From Excoecaria cochinchinensis (Eukaryota > Streptophyta > Magnoliopsida > Malpighiales > Euphorbiaceae), in NCBI GenBank assembly GCA_947683425.1, contig CANTUQ010000020.1:7071001-7135000 (forward strand): a stretch of DNA of 64,000 nt, read 5' to 3'. Positions 1-12,579 of the stretch are shown here, in pieces. How positions within the stretch are numbered: position 1 is the first letter of the stretch; each line of letters starts with the position of its first letter. The position numbers were made by a program, and so were the translations under genes. Under the pieces are notes generated by a model that was not told the DNA's origin, did not search any database, and saw only the letters and a program-made list of their open reading frames with translations.

Positions 1-1013
1 GTGTGAGTTGAGTTTGGTGCCTTGGATTGTTAGTCAAGATGAGATCATTAGGGACCAATAGTCGAGTGACATGTGTAAGGTTGGTGGGAGCATTGAATGG
101 GATTTGAAAGGAGAAGAGAGAGGGAAGGAAGGGAGTAGCTTCCCGTGGAAGCCGAAGGGAGTTTTGCCTTTCCTTTCCCACGCCTCTCTCTCTCTCTTTC
201 CCATCTACATTTCTGCTCTCTCTTCCTTTCATGTGGGTTTTCTTCCACCTTTGGTCTAGGGTTTGAGCTTTGAAGGTTCTATAAGAGGTAAGATTATGGG
301 CATTTGTGGCTTCTTCTTCTTCTTCTTTTTCTCCTGCGTTTTCTGGGTTGCTAAAGGGGTTCTCATGGTTTGATTTTGTGTTTTGGCCGGGCTTTGTACA
401 AGAATTGGAGGAGAAGGGAAAGAGAAGGTTGGATTTTGAAGTGATCGGTTCGAAGCTCTGATTTCCAGGTTTGGGAGCTATGTGTGATATGATCTTGATG
501 TACAAATGATTCATGATTAAGTATTGGATAATTTTGCATGATTTTTTGGATGTGTTAGACTGTTCATATAGCTTTTGGTGTGTAAAGTATGATTTTGGGA
601 AATTATGTTTAGTTTTTGCCAGACCTTTTTGTATTGTTTTTGTCGTAAGTAGAGTTAAGACCTCTAAATTGAGTAATTCTAGTGCCATTTGAAAGCTAAG
701 ACATAGATCTAAAATTGTCTCTGAAGGTCTGGAAGCCAGTTTTGGCTCTAAGACCCTTGAATAAGTTAAATTATGAAGAGTCTCTGGTTGGGTCGGGTTA
801 CTGGAATAGTGTTGATGTTTTAACTCATATCTTGAGCTACAAATGTCCTTTTGATCTGAAATTTATTGCATTTGAACTTTAACATCCTAGGGAAGATTTT
901 TTAAGAAGGAACTCTTGCCTAAAAATGTCGTGTAGATGTTCGTTTAGGCTGAACAAAAATGAGTTGTGAAGCAGTCCTGAATCGTAGCTTCTGTTTTGCA
1001 AGTTTTTGTTAGG

Positions 1014-1883
1014 TCACGGTGGTAGCCAAATTCATTACCACCATGACATATGAAAATTCTGGCCAGCATGCTTTGTTTGGACCTCACGGTGGTAACCAAA
1101 TTCATTACCACCGTGACCCCTTATGTCTTGACCATTTTATGTGTTTTTCTTCCCGAATTAAACTCGTACCGAAACTTCCTAGGATCCATCCGATGCATGT
1201 TTAGGACTATTAAATGAGTATAAGAATAGTTATCACTTGGAAAATAAATGTGAATAAGATTAAGATTAATATAACTAATAAAATAATTAGGTGTAATTGT
1301 ATGATTAGAATTTAGTCAGGTTAAGTGACCCTTAAGGGTTGTAATACCTTAATCTGTATGAGCATGTGTAACATGATTAAGTAAGCATAAGTATGAGTTG
1401 AGATTAAGTTATTCACATTTAAAGGATATCGAATGAAGTGGGGGTTGCTTGATGTAATGTGATGTTGTTCTTTGAACTCATGTGTAAGACTTGTTAATGG
1501 CATGATTCAATGATGTTTGATTTGGGTTTTTATTGCTATTGGAATGAGGATATGTTGTTTAAAATGAGAACTTTGGGATTGTTGGTTTTTATAACCTGGA
1601 AATCGCCCTCAGGAATCGCATCTGGGCATGGGTCACGGTGGCAACCAATTCGGTTACCACCGTGAGGCACGAACCAGATACATTCTGCCGTGAGTTTGGA
1701 TAGGTCACGGTGGCAACCAATCTGGTTACCACCGTGAGGTGTTCAGACCTTAGATTCTGTTCTGGGTTGTGGGTATGTCACGGTGGCAACCTATTTAGTT
1801 ACCACCGTGAGGTACCCCAGACTTGCATTCTGCCGAAGATCCTTGGTATGTCAAGGTGGCAACCAGTTTGATTACCACCGTGA
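1014..1883 (+). repeat. Array of six CACGGTGG palindromes in LTR H1
   Basis: Six inverted repeats of about 33 bp, each reading TCACGGTGGyaacc, a short centre, then ggttaCCACCGTGA. They start at 1014, 1084, 1632, 1705, 1778 and 1851. The last four lie exactly 73 bp apart; the first two are 70 bp apart. Spacers between units share 'cattctg' motifs. The unit at 1851 has one arm substitution (tcaagg) and the unit at 1014 ends ccatgac. The array lies downstream of the promoter-like region, so it should be transcribed and form hairpins in RNA. Confidence 0.9.
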
Positions 1884-2064
1884 CCTACCCTGTTTTTGCA
1901 ATAAAATCCTTTTTTTTCCGCATGTTTTAGGAATGTTTAATTATGGATTTTAGCACGCGATACCATGTATTTTGAGCTATAATTATGTATGTTCTGATTA
2001 TCATAGAATGTGAATTCTTTGGTTGTCATAATTAAACAATGGCCATTAATTGTGTAATTTTTCG

Positions 2065-2338
2065 TCTGCAAGAGTCAGTCTAGTGGATAGTTAGGCATCC
2101 CTAATAGAGTCTTTGCTGCATCTTCCGTTTTCGTTTTAACCCCGATCAGGTCCCCGTTTGGTTCCTCGCAAACCTTCTGTAATGTGGTTGGATCTTGTTT
2201 AAGATCCCCCATAAAAATGTTTGTGAATGAAAAGTAAAATAGTTTGCGATTTGTACCCGTAACGTACTTTCTGTAATCGGCTTGTACCCATAAAGTACTT
2301 TCTGTATACTCGTTATCCACTATTTTGAGTCAGCAGGT
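2065..2338 (+). other. Conserved multi-hairpin stem-loop, H1 copy
   Basis: The outer arms are 'ctgcaagagtcag..gtggata' near 2065-2092 and 'ttatccac..gagtcagcagg' ending near 2338; these are complementary in two blocks. Inside, in order, are a GGCATCCC remnant of the AGGCATGCCT palindrome, GATCAGGTCC, GGTTCCTCGCAAACC, the hairpin GGATCTTGTTTAAGATCC, and two GTACCC..GTAC hairpins near 2248 and 2284. It is the same ordered set as in the other LTR families of the window. Confidence 0.75.
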
Positions 2339-3269
2339 ATTCTGTTTGTTTTGCCTAATATGAACAAGAGAATGTGATATTCGATTAAGCATGATTCTGG
2401 ACATGTGGATCGGTTATGTATCCGAATGTGATTATGAATCTCTGAATGGGTTAAGTGTGACCTAAACATGTGAATTGGACATATTTATCTGCATATATGG
2501 GTATATGCTTAACATAGTGTGAATGTATTGTATGCCAACGGTTGTGAATATAGGTACGGGAATTAAGATGTACGTAACTGTGACCATGATCTTTTGAATG
2601 CCATGAATTCGATTAGTTATGTCTATTTTGAATGTTATGATTAGTAAGCATGTGCACAAACGTGATTTTGTACTTTTGACAGTTATAGTGAATTATGTGA
2701 ATCACGACACGCAATGAATGTGCTCTTGACCCTGGGAATGTTATATATATTGTGTTATGTTACGTGCCTCCTCTCTCTAGTTTTCCTATTGTAGTGATTT
2801 CAGCGTGTGGTCATGTATTTACATTTCAAGGCATGATAAAAGTATGTTTAGTTAACTAGCGTTCTCGGCATGATAGTTGGGTGCGTATTACCTGAAAATT
2901 GTATGGCATGTGAATGGGTTTTCCGTTAATGCATCAGTACTTGGCATGATAGTCATATGTGTATTATCTCTCGTGACTGTGCACGGTAGGGTATTGACAC
3001 TTGATGCCCCGGTAACTATATGCATAAGAGTCTGTATGTATTCTTACATGAATATTTGTATCTACTATGATCCCTTGTCTGCTTGGGGCTTTGCTTAATA
3101 TGATATAAGAGTGTAGTTTTCGGACGAATATGATATTGAGATGAGCACTCAGGTAATATGTATAAGTATGTGAATATGAACTTCCAAATGCATGGCTTTC
3201 CTATGCAGGCTTATTTATCCGTCTGTTGTGATTAATTGCATATGCCATTTGTGTACGTAACTTGTTCTG

Positions 3270-3357
3270 GTGACCATTGTGAATGGCCGTCCATCTTGCT
3301 TGTGCGTTCTCCCCACTAAGCGTTTATTGCTTAGCACGGGCTCTCTTCCCCTGCAGG
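3270..3357 (+). other. Hairpin trio near LTR end, H1 copy
   Basis: Three stem-loops in a row: GACCATTGTGAATGGCC, then CTAAGCGTTTATTGCTTAG, then GCACGGG...CCCTGCAGG. In this copy the last stem is partly decayed. The trio sits about 50 bases upstream of the solo LTR insertion point. Confidence 0.7.
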
Positions 3358-3799
3358 TGGCAGGTTTGGTTCGGTTCGAGTTACGCATCTGCAGGGTCGG
3401 CCACATAGGAGTTATGTAACACCCCCATACCCCCGGGAAGGAATATCGGGGTGCCACGCGGACACATACGTGTACATATACATACTCTAGCGGAAGCGAT
3501 AGCATTATACATATTCGTATAAGAATAATAAAATAATACTACACTAGGGCTCAACACGTGATTCGCATTAACTACATATATACATATTCATCTTTATCTC
3601 TGTACATGTTCATATTACAACTGTTTTCATTTAACTTTACATCTACACTTTCATGTGCCTTTACTCATATTATATATTGATGTTACTCAAAATGTAAAAC
3701 TCTATTTCTAGCTTATACAAAAAAGGAGATCAAAGTAAAACTCCTAGTGGCCTTGACCTGCAGATGCGCGCTATCACCGCTCCGAACCTGTCAACCTAC

Positions 3800-4240
3800 A
3801 CGGAAACAAACATCCGTGCTAAGCGATAACGCTTAGTGGGGATTAAAAATAATGCAATGGACTTCATTACGAAGTCACAAGTAAAATATACATTTCACAT
3901 GCAATGTTCAAGCAACTTATGCACATATTCGCACAATCATATAAATCATGAGTTCCAATTCATATAAACATGTACTTGTATACTAGTCATCATGTAACAT
4001 TATTCTCCTGTTCATTATACTCTAACAATAACAAGAAGCCTGAATTCCTTTCATGGTGGATACGGGTAACTCTGGATACTGTTTACAGTATCTTACATAT
4101 GGAGAATTAACTCAAACTCTATGGAATACACGAGGTATTCCGAACTCTTGGCACAATTAAGGCCAACTCTAGCAGCTGCACTCTAGCCCTTTATAAGCAT
4201 GCTTATCTATCCACTATAACGGTAATCAGGCTCAAAAGAG
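3800..4240 (-). other. Variant hairpin chain in solo LTR 3415-5905
   Basis: This is the hairpin region of this LTR, but with different stem sequences from the other families: CCGTGCTAAGCGATAACGC near 3813, GACTTCATTACGAAGTC near 3862, GGATACTGTTTACAGTATC near 4073, GGAATACACGAGGTATTCC near 4123, and AAGCATGCTT near 4196 followed by 'atctatccacta'. The positions match the GACCATT, GTACC and AGGCATGCCT hairpins of other LTRs, while both arms have changed together. Confidence 0.65.
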
Positions 4241-4548
4241 ACAATTCGATTATACTCTACTTTGATACCAAGTATGGATTATAATTTAAGTGCACTCATC
4301 AAATTCAAGAATAATTAACTCATGTACAAACTTAATTAATTATGTTCAATTGTTAAAAACATATAACATTTAATTCCACTAATAAACACTTATATCATAC
4401 TATCATTGACACATAATTTCGATTGGTAAACATTCACATACTCATTTTAGAAAGTTAAATATGAGTTGGACATGCTATAGGAACTTACCCAAAAGTTCGG
4501 GTGCATTTCAGGTAGAAAATCACTCAAAATATGCATAACAGGGTATGG

Positions 4549-4652
4549 TCACGGTGGTAATGGATTGGTTGCCACCGTGAGGTCTAAAGATGAGCATTCT
4601 GTCCAGTATTTTCATATGTCACGGTGGTAACCATTTTGGTTGCCACCGTGAC
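4549..4652 (-). repeat. Two CACGGTGG palindromes, 70-bp spacing
   Basis: Two units start at 4549 and 4619, each TCACGGTGGTAA..centre..TTGCCACCGTGA. They match the palindromes of LTR H1 in sequence and spacing, although the two LTRs otherwise differ. Confidence 0.85.
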
Positions 4653-6247
4653 ATACCAAAATGTTGCAAAACAGAATCAAAATTTCGGGTCTGGTTCACA
4701 CCATGATTTTGTACAGCCTATATCAAAGTCTATATCTCATTTTAAGGCAAAACTCTCTTCTTAACATCTGTTTTTTAGGATGTTAACTTTCAAATGGAAC
4801 AATTTTCAAGTCTTTTGGGCATCTAGAACGCCAGATATGATTCAAAACATCTATACTGTTCCAGTGAACCCGCCAGAACAGGGTCACTCATGTTCTAATT
4901 ACTTTTTGAGATACTTAGGGACGGAAATAGATCAAGTACCCTCTTAGACATTTTTAGCTACGGAGCTTAGGTTTCAGATGCAGTTTGAATCAACTCAATT
5001 GAAGTCTTGTAACTCTACTTATGTCAAATAAAATACACAGAGGTCTGATAACATTTTGAACAGAATTCACCCACAAACACACTTTACACAAGAAAGTTGT
5101 AAGTAGACCATTTAACACACCTATAATCACAACATATCCATATACATACACCATAAAACACTGCAAGCAATCAAAATGAACAATAAAGATCGCACGCGAT
5201 CCCTACCTCTAGGAAGCTCGATCTTGTGCTCTCTACTCGATCCCGACCTTCTCCTTGCCTTTATCCACTCTCTTGGCCGTAGCTTAAACCAAAATTACGC
5301 AAAACACTTGAATCACTCTATTTTTTACTTTAAATCAAAATAGAAATAGGTACATAGAAATAGAAGACCATGCTAGCAAATCAAGTCACTTACCTTCTTT
5401 ACCCAATCTCTTCAAACCAGTCCAAATGAATCACTCAAAACCGATCAAGAAAGAAGAACAAGGAAAGGGCAAAGCAAGTGGACAGCAGAAACTTTAGGAA
5501 AAGGAAAAGAAAAGAAGAATAATGGCCTAAACAAAGAAACCAACGGGAAAAGAAGAAGGAAGAGAGCAGATAGTCTAAGTTAATCCAAAATTAATTACAC
5601 TAATAAATGCTACCTACTCCATTAATTACATAATTATCTTCTTTTCCCTTTTTAAATAATCCTAATCTCTTATTAGCTAATATAATGCTAATTAAGCTCT
5701 TGCCACATGTCACCTCCCTACAGTGCCATGTGTCGCTCTCCTACAAAATTACAAATTAAAAAGGCTAATTAATTACCCTATCACCGAAGAGCTCTGTCTC
5801 GCCCATGACGCTTGTCGCGCTCGCGACAGGACTCACACTCCCAACACTAATCTTTCTTGAACCAAAAATTCTATAATTCTTCTAGGGCTATTTCGGGGTG
5901 TTACAAGTTAGAAGTGTTATGTTATTCTGTTCAGCTTCTGTATTTTGATTTCTGTAATTTGTAACCTTTTGATTATGTAAGGATCTTATTGTAATTAAGT
6001 TTCAGTTATTTCTCTGCTTTATGCTTCCGCTGAATGATCATATGTATGCATGTGTATATGTTTCGGCTTAGTGCCTGCGTGTGTGTGAGTTAATGTATGT
6101 CCAGTTTTGCTTCTCAAGATAAGTTTTTAATTTCCCGTGTTTTTGGATGAACGTATGCTTTCGCTTAGCGTATGTGTGCATGTATGTGAGTGAGCGTCGG
6201 GTAGCGCTTTCCGGCGTCCTTCCAATTGGGAAGTTGGGGGTGTTACA

Positions 6248-8456
6248 GTATAGGACTCTAGTAAATTTTAATTGTAGTGTATGGATATTGAGTGAAATTA
6301 GAAAGGGCTAATGAGAGTGATTATATAGTCTTTCAAATAAAATATAATAAAAATATTAAAATAATTATAATAAGAAATAATAAATGTAAAGATAATAGAA
6401 AAATACAGAATAGTGTAATTGTCATGGTCATAATTTAAAATTGATATCATTGTGAATGTGTAGAGAATTATTAGTGCGAATAATAGGATTAAAAATATTG
6501 TCAATAATAATGTTAATAGTTTTGATCGGGAAATGTAAAAGAGTAATGATAAGAATAATTAGTGTCTAGATAAATCAGTACCTTGTATTCTAGTGTTAAT
6601 AATTTAGGAATATATTTCGGAATACGATTAATTGAAATTAAGTAAACTATATAAGATTTGAAAGTGTAAGAAAGTTAAAGTAATTGAAGGTAAAGTAAAG
6701 GAATCGTTAGGGACATAAAGAAAGTAAAATTGGTACAGCAAAGAAAACATTAACAACTTCTCTAATAAGTGATTAAATGACCAATGATGTACCTCAGTAT
6801 AGATTTTAAATATAGACAAAGTGATAATAAGGATTGTTAATGTAATTGATTGTTAATTTCTAGACCTAGCATAGTGTTAAAATTGTCAGGATTAATAGAA
6901 TTGAAAATGTTAAAGTGTAGTGATAGAAAAAGTAAACAAAGGGTAAAAGAATAATGAATGGTTAAAGTAATTGATTAATTAATGTTTAAAAGGTGTGATT
7001 ATGAAATTAAGATTTTCTGTGCGTGCATATAGAGTTAGTTATGGAAAATTTAAGATATGTATCCACCACTGTGCACTTTTAATGCTTAGAACGTAGAGTG
7101 TTACTGCACGAAGGTTATAGTATATTTTGATGTGGCCAAAGATGTAGTGATGACCGGACGGAGCATTCGATAACAAGGATAGATGGATTGGCATGTCATG
7201 TATACGATCACAGTAGAAAGAAGTAATGAATTATGGTATAAGTGTTTGAACTGTATATAAGTGTACTGTTATGTTTATTGTATATGTAAGATTGTGATTA
7301 TTGTTGTAAAAAAAAATCTACAGAACTATCAAGTGCATTGTAGTATTTGTCAGTGCAGTGATGTGACATCTAATATCCGTATCATTTACGGGTATAAGGG
7401 TGCTACAAATATGATTTACCTCACCTGAATAAGTACTAACAATACTTCAATTGTATATGATTATTATTATGGATATACTTTGAAAAAGAACATATGTGCA
7501 TTAGATATGTATAAATATTCTTATAGATTATTAAAGATATGAATATATAAATATGATAGGTAAATATAAGAAACTAACTCTAAATAAAGTATGTCAAATA
7601 AGAAAATAATATGCAGGTCTATAAATATTTAAAGAATGCCTTGTGAAATCGTACATGTTTTGCTTAAATAAATGTATAAGGTAAGTACTAGTTTTGGATG
7701 ATACTTGATAAATACATGATAAGGCTTTTGACATTATATGAATAAAATTATGTGTAATTGTACTATCTAGGCATATTAATGTAAGGGGTTATGCTATTAA
7801 GTAAATATGTGTAATTAAGTAATGGGGTAAACGTATATGTTTGGTTAGTATATGTCTTGACTATGTTTCATATAATAAATCTAATTTATTTTATACAACC
7901 ATTTATACGGAAGTTTATGTAAATATTTAACGTATGTAGTTGTCTTGATCAATTAATTTGTTTGTAACTCTATTAAATGCAATTGTTTGTGGATGTTGTT
8001 GATGACTGTTGTGAGTGGTCGTCCATATTATATTTGTTCCCTACAAAGTACAATTGCTTAGCATGGGTGTTTTATCCATGTAGGTATTGGAGTTAGATAT
8101 GTCACTAAGGACATTCCACCTCTGTCAATGCCAATAAGTCTATAGGAAATCTTTGTATAAATTCTATATTATGTATTATAAAGTAAATGTATACTTTTAT
8201 TGAAATAATTAGTTCATGTATGTATTATAAGCATAATGTAAAGAAGCCAACCTCAAATTTGTAAAGTCATTTTTGGGAAAGGTATGTGTAAATGTAATAT
8301 GAAATTTGGAAATGTGTTAATGGAAATTGTTCTGTAACAAAAGAAATTTTATAATTTTAAACATAATATTATGAATGCAGCCAAGTTTATGTTTTTGTCA
8401 GGTGGCATCCTTTACATGTCGTAGTAGTTCACTACGTACGGGTAAGGGGTGTTACA
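6248..8456 (+). mobile_element. Degraded + strand LTR remnant, AT-rich
   Basis: This stretch has no gene and is strongly AT-rich. Its right end is LTR-like: 'tacgggtaaggggtgttaca' stops at 8456. Near 8000-8090 a decayed copy of the hairpin trio is recognisable (gactgttgtgagtggtc, then caattgcttag, then GCATGGG..CCATGTAGG), in + orientation. It is probably the 3' part of an old LTR in which H1 is nested; its start is not visible. Sequence 6248-7900 alone gives no clear family. Confidence 0.5.
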
Positions 8457-8850
8457 ACCAATATTTTTAAAACCGAACCGAACATCGACTTGACCTATCA
8501 ATTAAGTTAGGAGTCAACTGGTTGGATCGAGTTGACTCGAAGTTTTTATTTTATTTTTAAATATAATTATTTATAAAAAATTAAAAATATGGTATATAAA
8601 AAACACATTCAAACAACCTATTAATTATACATATAAAAATAGTAATTTTAAATCCAACCAAGTTTACAAATATAAAAATCAAACAAGTTGTTCAAACATA
8701 AAAAATCTACTGTTAATACAAATTCAAATAAAAAATATAAAATTTTTGAATTCAAAGAAATAAGTGATAAATTTAGGCAAAATAAAGGCAATCTTTGAAC
8801 TTGTATCGAATTTAATATTGGAAAGAAAGAAATAAAGGGACATAAAGGGA
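8457..8850. other. AT-rich sequence, no gene recognised
   Basis: It begins with 'aaaccgaaccgaacatcgacttgacc' type sequence and 'gtcaactggttggatcgagttgactcg', a GTCAACT-rich stretch with weak inverted symmetry near 8510-8545, then A-rich sequence. No coding potential. It may be the end of a decayed DNA transposon, but no terminal repeats were found. Confidence 0.4.
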
Positions 8851-9106
8851 GATGAATCCCACATGAAAAGAAAGAAATTAGGGAGATAAATCAATTGTTT
8901 ATAAATAAGATAAAGTAATAAAATGATATGAATCCCACATTGAAAAAAAAAATAAGGGAGGCAAAGCAATTGTATGTAAATAAGAAAATGATATGAATCC
9001 CATATTGAAAAAAAAAAAGAAACAAAGGAGTCAAAATAATTGTCTATAAATAAGAAAAGGATGTGAATCCTACATTGAAAAAAAGAAATAAAAGATAAAG
9101 CAATTG
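8851..9106. repeat. Tandem repeat of about 70 bp, four units
   Basis: Units start at about 8851, 8924, 8990 and 9060. Each reads GATRTGAATCCCACATTG, an A-tract, then 'ggaggcaaagcaattgt', then TATAAATAAG (TATGTAAATAAG in one unit). The fourth unit is cut after 'caattg' by element D. The 155-residue minus-strand frame over 8724-9191 reads this repeat and is not a gene. Confidence 0.85.
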
Positions 9107-9234
9107 TGTAACACCCCCTAACCACGTGTAGAGCTTTACTACATTGGTTATAGAGTGTCACAACAACAAACACATGCACACGAATTATCATTCACATAAA
9201 ACTTAGGATTAACAAATTTCTTTCAAAAACTATG
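9107..9234 (-). mobile_element. D 3' LTR, piece 1
   Basis: It starts TGTAACACCCCCTAACC within the tandem repeat and stops where the next TGTAACACC (element A/B) begins. It continues at 43272. Confidence 0.7.
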
Positions 9235-9649
9235 TGTAACACCCCCAACTCCCACGCATAGCATTTCGAAGGGTAAAGGGCTACGGTGAGCGGAGGGTGC
9301 TACCAGACAAGGACACACATAGCAATGCATAAATCAGAACAATAAAATTTCTAAAATTGTAACCTCAAAACATGCACGTCCTAAACCTATGTCATCCACA
9401 AACCATTATTCGCACTATAAGATATTATAACTTATTACAAAGGCTAATAAATACAACTTAATTACATCCCAATCAATAACACTTCCTATAACTTCTATGG
9501 ACTCATTGGCCAAAAACTCGGCGGACTGCTATGCTACTCTGATCTCCTAACCTGCACGGAAAAATAACCGTGCTAAGCGATAACGTTTAGTCGGGCTAAA
9601 CAATAATGGGCAACCACTCATAGTGGTTGCCGAGGCAAACACAAGCAAA

Positions 9650-9652
<3 letters not shown>

Positions 9653-9701
<49 letters not shown>
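9653..9701. repeat. (TA)n microsatellite in LTR A
   Basis: About 24 TA units. LTR B has only about six at the same place (39897-39910), so the tract grew in A (or shrank in B) after insertion. Confidence 0.95.
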
Positions 9702-9705
<4 letters not shown>

Positions 9706-10822
9706 AACAAAAAGGGAATGTCGGCTAAGTTATTACAACAAATATCATTATTTTGCTACTGAAACTTAAGTCATTCCATACATTTTAGCGTATTATAATC
9801 CATAACCGGAAATAATTATTTACCTTTTAGTCAAAACACATTATACATAAATTATCATATACTTTAAATCACTTAATGGCCCTATAGATAGTTACACTTC
9901 ATAAATTCCCGAAATACATTTTAAGGATCGAAATATAAAGTTTAGGAAATCCCGTTATTACTAATATTTCAAAATCATACAAATTATACTATCAATACTT
10001 AAATTAAAACCTTTCATTTAATAAACCATTACTTTCTCAAAACTATACAAAACATTTCAATACTCAGATTTGGTTTGGGCTTGAAACTGTTATTCCAAGT
10101 TTCCTACGTATCCCTATGGTTTGGGAATCAGAACCACATAGTTCTACAGAAAATCTTATACACTTATTCCAGGTTCAAACATAACTTATTTCCTAAATTT
10201 AGTTATCTATATTATGCTTAATATTTTATTATCCCATACTAAGCAATTGATACATAATTACCGTATTGGTTAAAACTAACAATAATTCACATAAATTCCT
10301 TACCAACATACTTATGGTAGTAATCCAGTCTATGGTCCAGTAGGCAACAATATAATATCCCTGTATTCTCAATTCAACATGTAAACGAATATATATTCAT
10401 AGAATTCATTCCCTAATTATTCAACCATAACAAATATGCATATCAAATCTTTTAATAATTCTTTACAAAGACTTCATACAGACAATCATCCTCATAGCTT
10501 TTCAACAGATTAATAACATGCATTATCCACAAACTAACTCTTATGCAGTCAGGATCTATGCATACATGCCTATTAGAACAAACATTACTGCTTACATCTC
10601 TTTTCATTAAACAGATATCTCATTATTAAATAAAACACATGGGTACCCGAAGATACCATACCTTTCGACACAAATGTCCATAAAGGATCATGAATAGAGG
10701 AGTGCATAAAGCACAAGTCAAATGGCATTTATCATAAATGCATCTGATACTTATTCACATAATCTCTTAGCACATCATTACAAAATTTATCAATTCGTTC
10801 ACATTCTGTTACTCTTTTAATT

Positions 10823-11072
10823 GCCTGCTAAGTCAAAGGCGTGGATAAGCGAGTGAACACGTGGCAGTACCCGTGGGTACGATTCGAAAAGCAACATCAT
10901 ATTTTTCTCATTCAAAACATTTGCACATTGGGGATCTTAAACAAGATCCGTACACATTGAGGTTTGCGAGGAACCAAACGGGGACCTGATCAGGGTCAAA
11001 AATATAACAGAGGGCTGCAGCTAACAGAATTCTATAGGCATGCCTATCTATCCATGACTCGACTAACGCAAG
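10823..11072 (-). other. Conserved multi-hairpin stem-loop, LTR A copy
   Basis: Read on the + strand: arm GCCTGCTAAGTCA..GTGGATAA, hairpin AGTACCCGTGGGTAC, hairpin GGATCTTAAACAAGATCC, GGTTTGCGAGGAACC, GGGACCTGATCAGGGTC, AGGCATGCCT, arm TATCCATGACTCGAC. The hairpin trio of this LTR lies at 9553-9635 with the stem GGCAACCACT/AGTGGTTGCC. Confidence 0.75.
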
Positions 11073-11665
11073 CTAAATTCCCATATCATTATTAAATTCT
11101 TTCACATTTTACACATATATACGCATTTCATCAATTACTAGCATCATTCTTTTATGATCACATAGACACTTGTATCTATATATATATATGCCTATCATAT
11201 GCATTAATTTCATTTATCATATTCAAAACTAGTTATGTGTAGTTTCATAGATTAAGATATTGACATGAACATATTAAACGTAATCATATTATTATTCATC
11301 ATGCATTCACTTATTTGCATATCATATGTACTAATTACATTTATCATATCCATCTGAACATACTTGTCACACCTAGTTTGAGCCATGATTATATGTGTAT
11401 ATGTGCATGTGTGAGTGTTTTGGCATTGTTAATCGTATTTTGCGTTATATATATGTTTTGTGGGCTTTATTAGAGTGTGGGTGCATGTTTGATATTAGGG
11501 TGTATATGTGTATGGGTCTTGTTAGTGTGTGCATGCTCATAGGGGAGTAGTGTGTGAATTAGTGAGGGTTGGTCTTGTATGTAGTATCTTGCATGGGTGT
11601 AGGGTGTGAGTGATTAAGATCCACTAATCTAAGGGTGACATGTGGCTAGGGTTTTAGTAGGTAGG

Positions 11666-11674
11666 TATAAATAG
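11666..11674 (+). promoter_or_regulatory. TATA box of G1a 5' LTR
   Basis: TATAAATAG, about 300 bp into the LTR, followed by an AGAGAGA stretch and then a long pyrimidine-rich tract (11700-11765). The same box is kept at 33025 in the 3' LTR. Transcription probably starts 25-35 bp downstream, which would place all palindromes and hairpins of this LTR in the transcript. Confidence 0.65.
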
Positions 11675-12579
11675 AAGGAGAGAGAAAAAAGGGACAGCCA
11701 TTTGCTGCCTCTTTCCCATTTTCTTCCCCTTGTTTTTATTTCTTCTTCCTCTTTTCCTCTTCAAGTGTGCCCTAGCTTGGATCCAAGTGGTTTTGCTGGA
11801 AATTGATGATCTCTTGAGCTTTGATTGGTAAGTTAGTGGGTTTTCTCTTCTTCTTTTTCATATTTTCTCTTGTTTTGTTAGATGTGTTCTTAACTTAGGA
11901 TTTTTGTGTGTTTGTTTGGTTCGTGGGTTTAGAAGCACCTGCTCATGATCCCAAGGGGAAAGAGAAGGCGAGTGGGAGCAGAGCTTGCAACTAAGAGGAT
12001 AGGAATTTTCAGGTTTGGGAATTTATTTAAATTTGTGCATTTTTGTGATTTGGTATGTTGAATGATTTTTCTAGAAATTTGAGGTATAATGAGGCTCATG
12101 TTAGTGAAAATGTTATGGGTCTTGGTTTGATTTAAGTTGTGATGCATGAATGATGAGTTATTGAAGCAAATTTTAAGTTTGATCAACTTTATTGCAAATT
12201 TCTGGGTTTGTTATTTTTGAGAGTTTAATTATGTTAATTCATGATTTTCATTGTGTTAATTGTTGGAAAAGTTGTGCTTTATGTTATTTATGATGATGGG
12301 AAGGTTGATTTCAGGTAAGACGAAGTTTGGGTTGATTTGTTTTTGAGATTGGAGGTTTGGGTGAATTGGGAGTGTCATTTTCTGCAGATTTTCGCATAAG
12401 AGCTAGAAATCACGACTTTATCGCGAGTGCAACAGTGTCATGAGGTCACGACAGAGCTCGGTGAATTCATCCCTTACGCATGGCCGAGCGGATTTGGATT
12501 GTCAAGCCTACACAGCGAGAGCTCTCTGTCGTGAACGCGATGCATGTCACGAGCGTAATAAAGTGCTCGGCTGTCGAGC

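Larger units (their letters stand above)
3415..5905 (-). mobile_element. Solo LTR (minus orientation) inserted in H1
   Basis: It starts TGTAACACCCCC and ends GGGTGTTACA, and is flanked by an exact 5-bp duplication AGTTA at 3410-3414 and 5906-5910. No internal domain or second LTR is present, so it is a solo LTR of 2491 bp left by recombination between two LTRs. Minus orientation is shown by the inverted order of its hairpins (the CCGTGC/AAGCG group near the left end, the palindrome pair in the middle, GAAGAA-rich promoter-side sequence near 5440-5570). The H1 sequence resumes exactly after it. Confidence 0.93.
1..6247 (+). mobile_element. LTR H1 of a Ty3/gypsy-type element, 5' end outside window
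   Basis: This is the 3' part of a long + strand LTR; its start lies left of the window. It ends TGTTACA at 6247 and is interrupted by a solo LTR (3415-5905). Orientation follows from the order promoter-like pyrimidine-rich region (about 180-340), palindrome array (1014-1883), large stem-loop (2065-2338), hairpin trio (3270-3357), LTR end. The stretch around 250-480 resembles the H2 LTR at 63010-63280 (shared 'tgtacaagaatt' and 'aggtttggg' context), so the two are related. No primer-binding site follows 6247, which suggests a solo LTR, but the left TSD cannot be seen. No real coding sequence was found; small frames inside are chance. Confidence 0.8.

Noticed and set aside
8457..8560. Terminal inverted repeat of a DNA transposon
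   Set aside because: The weak GTCAACT..AGTTGAC symmetry near 8510-8545 has no partner end or target duplication in the neighbourhood.
8724..9191. 155-codon minus-strand frame rich in Phe, Ile and Tyr
   Set aside because: It translates the A-rich tandem repeat and the start of element D. Composition is low complexity and the frame crosses an insertion joint.
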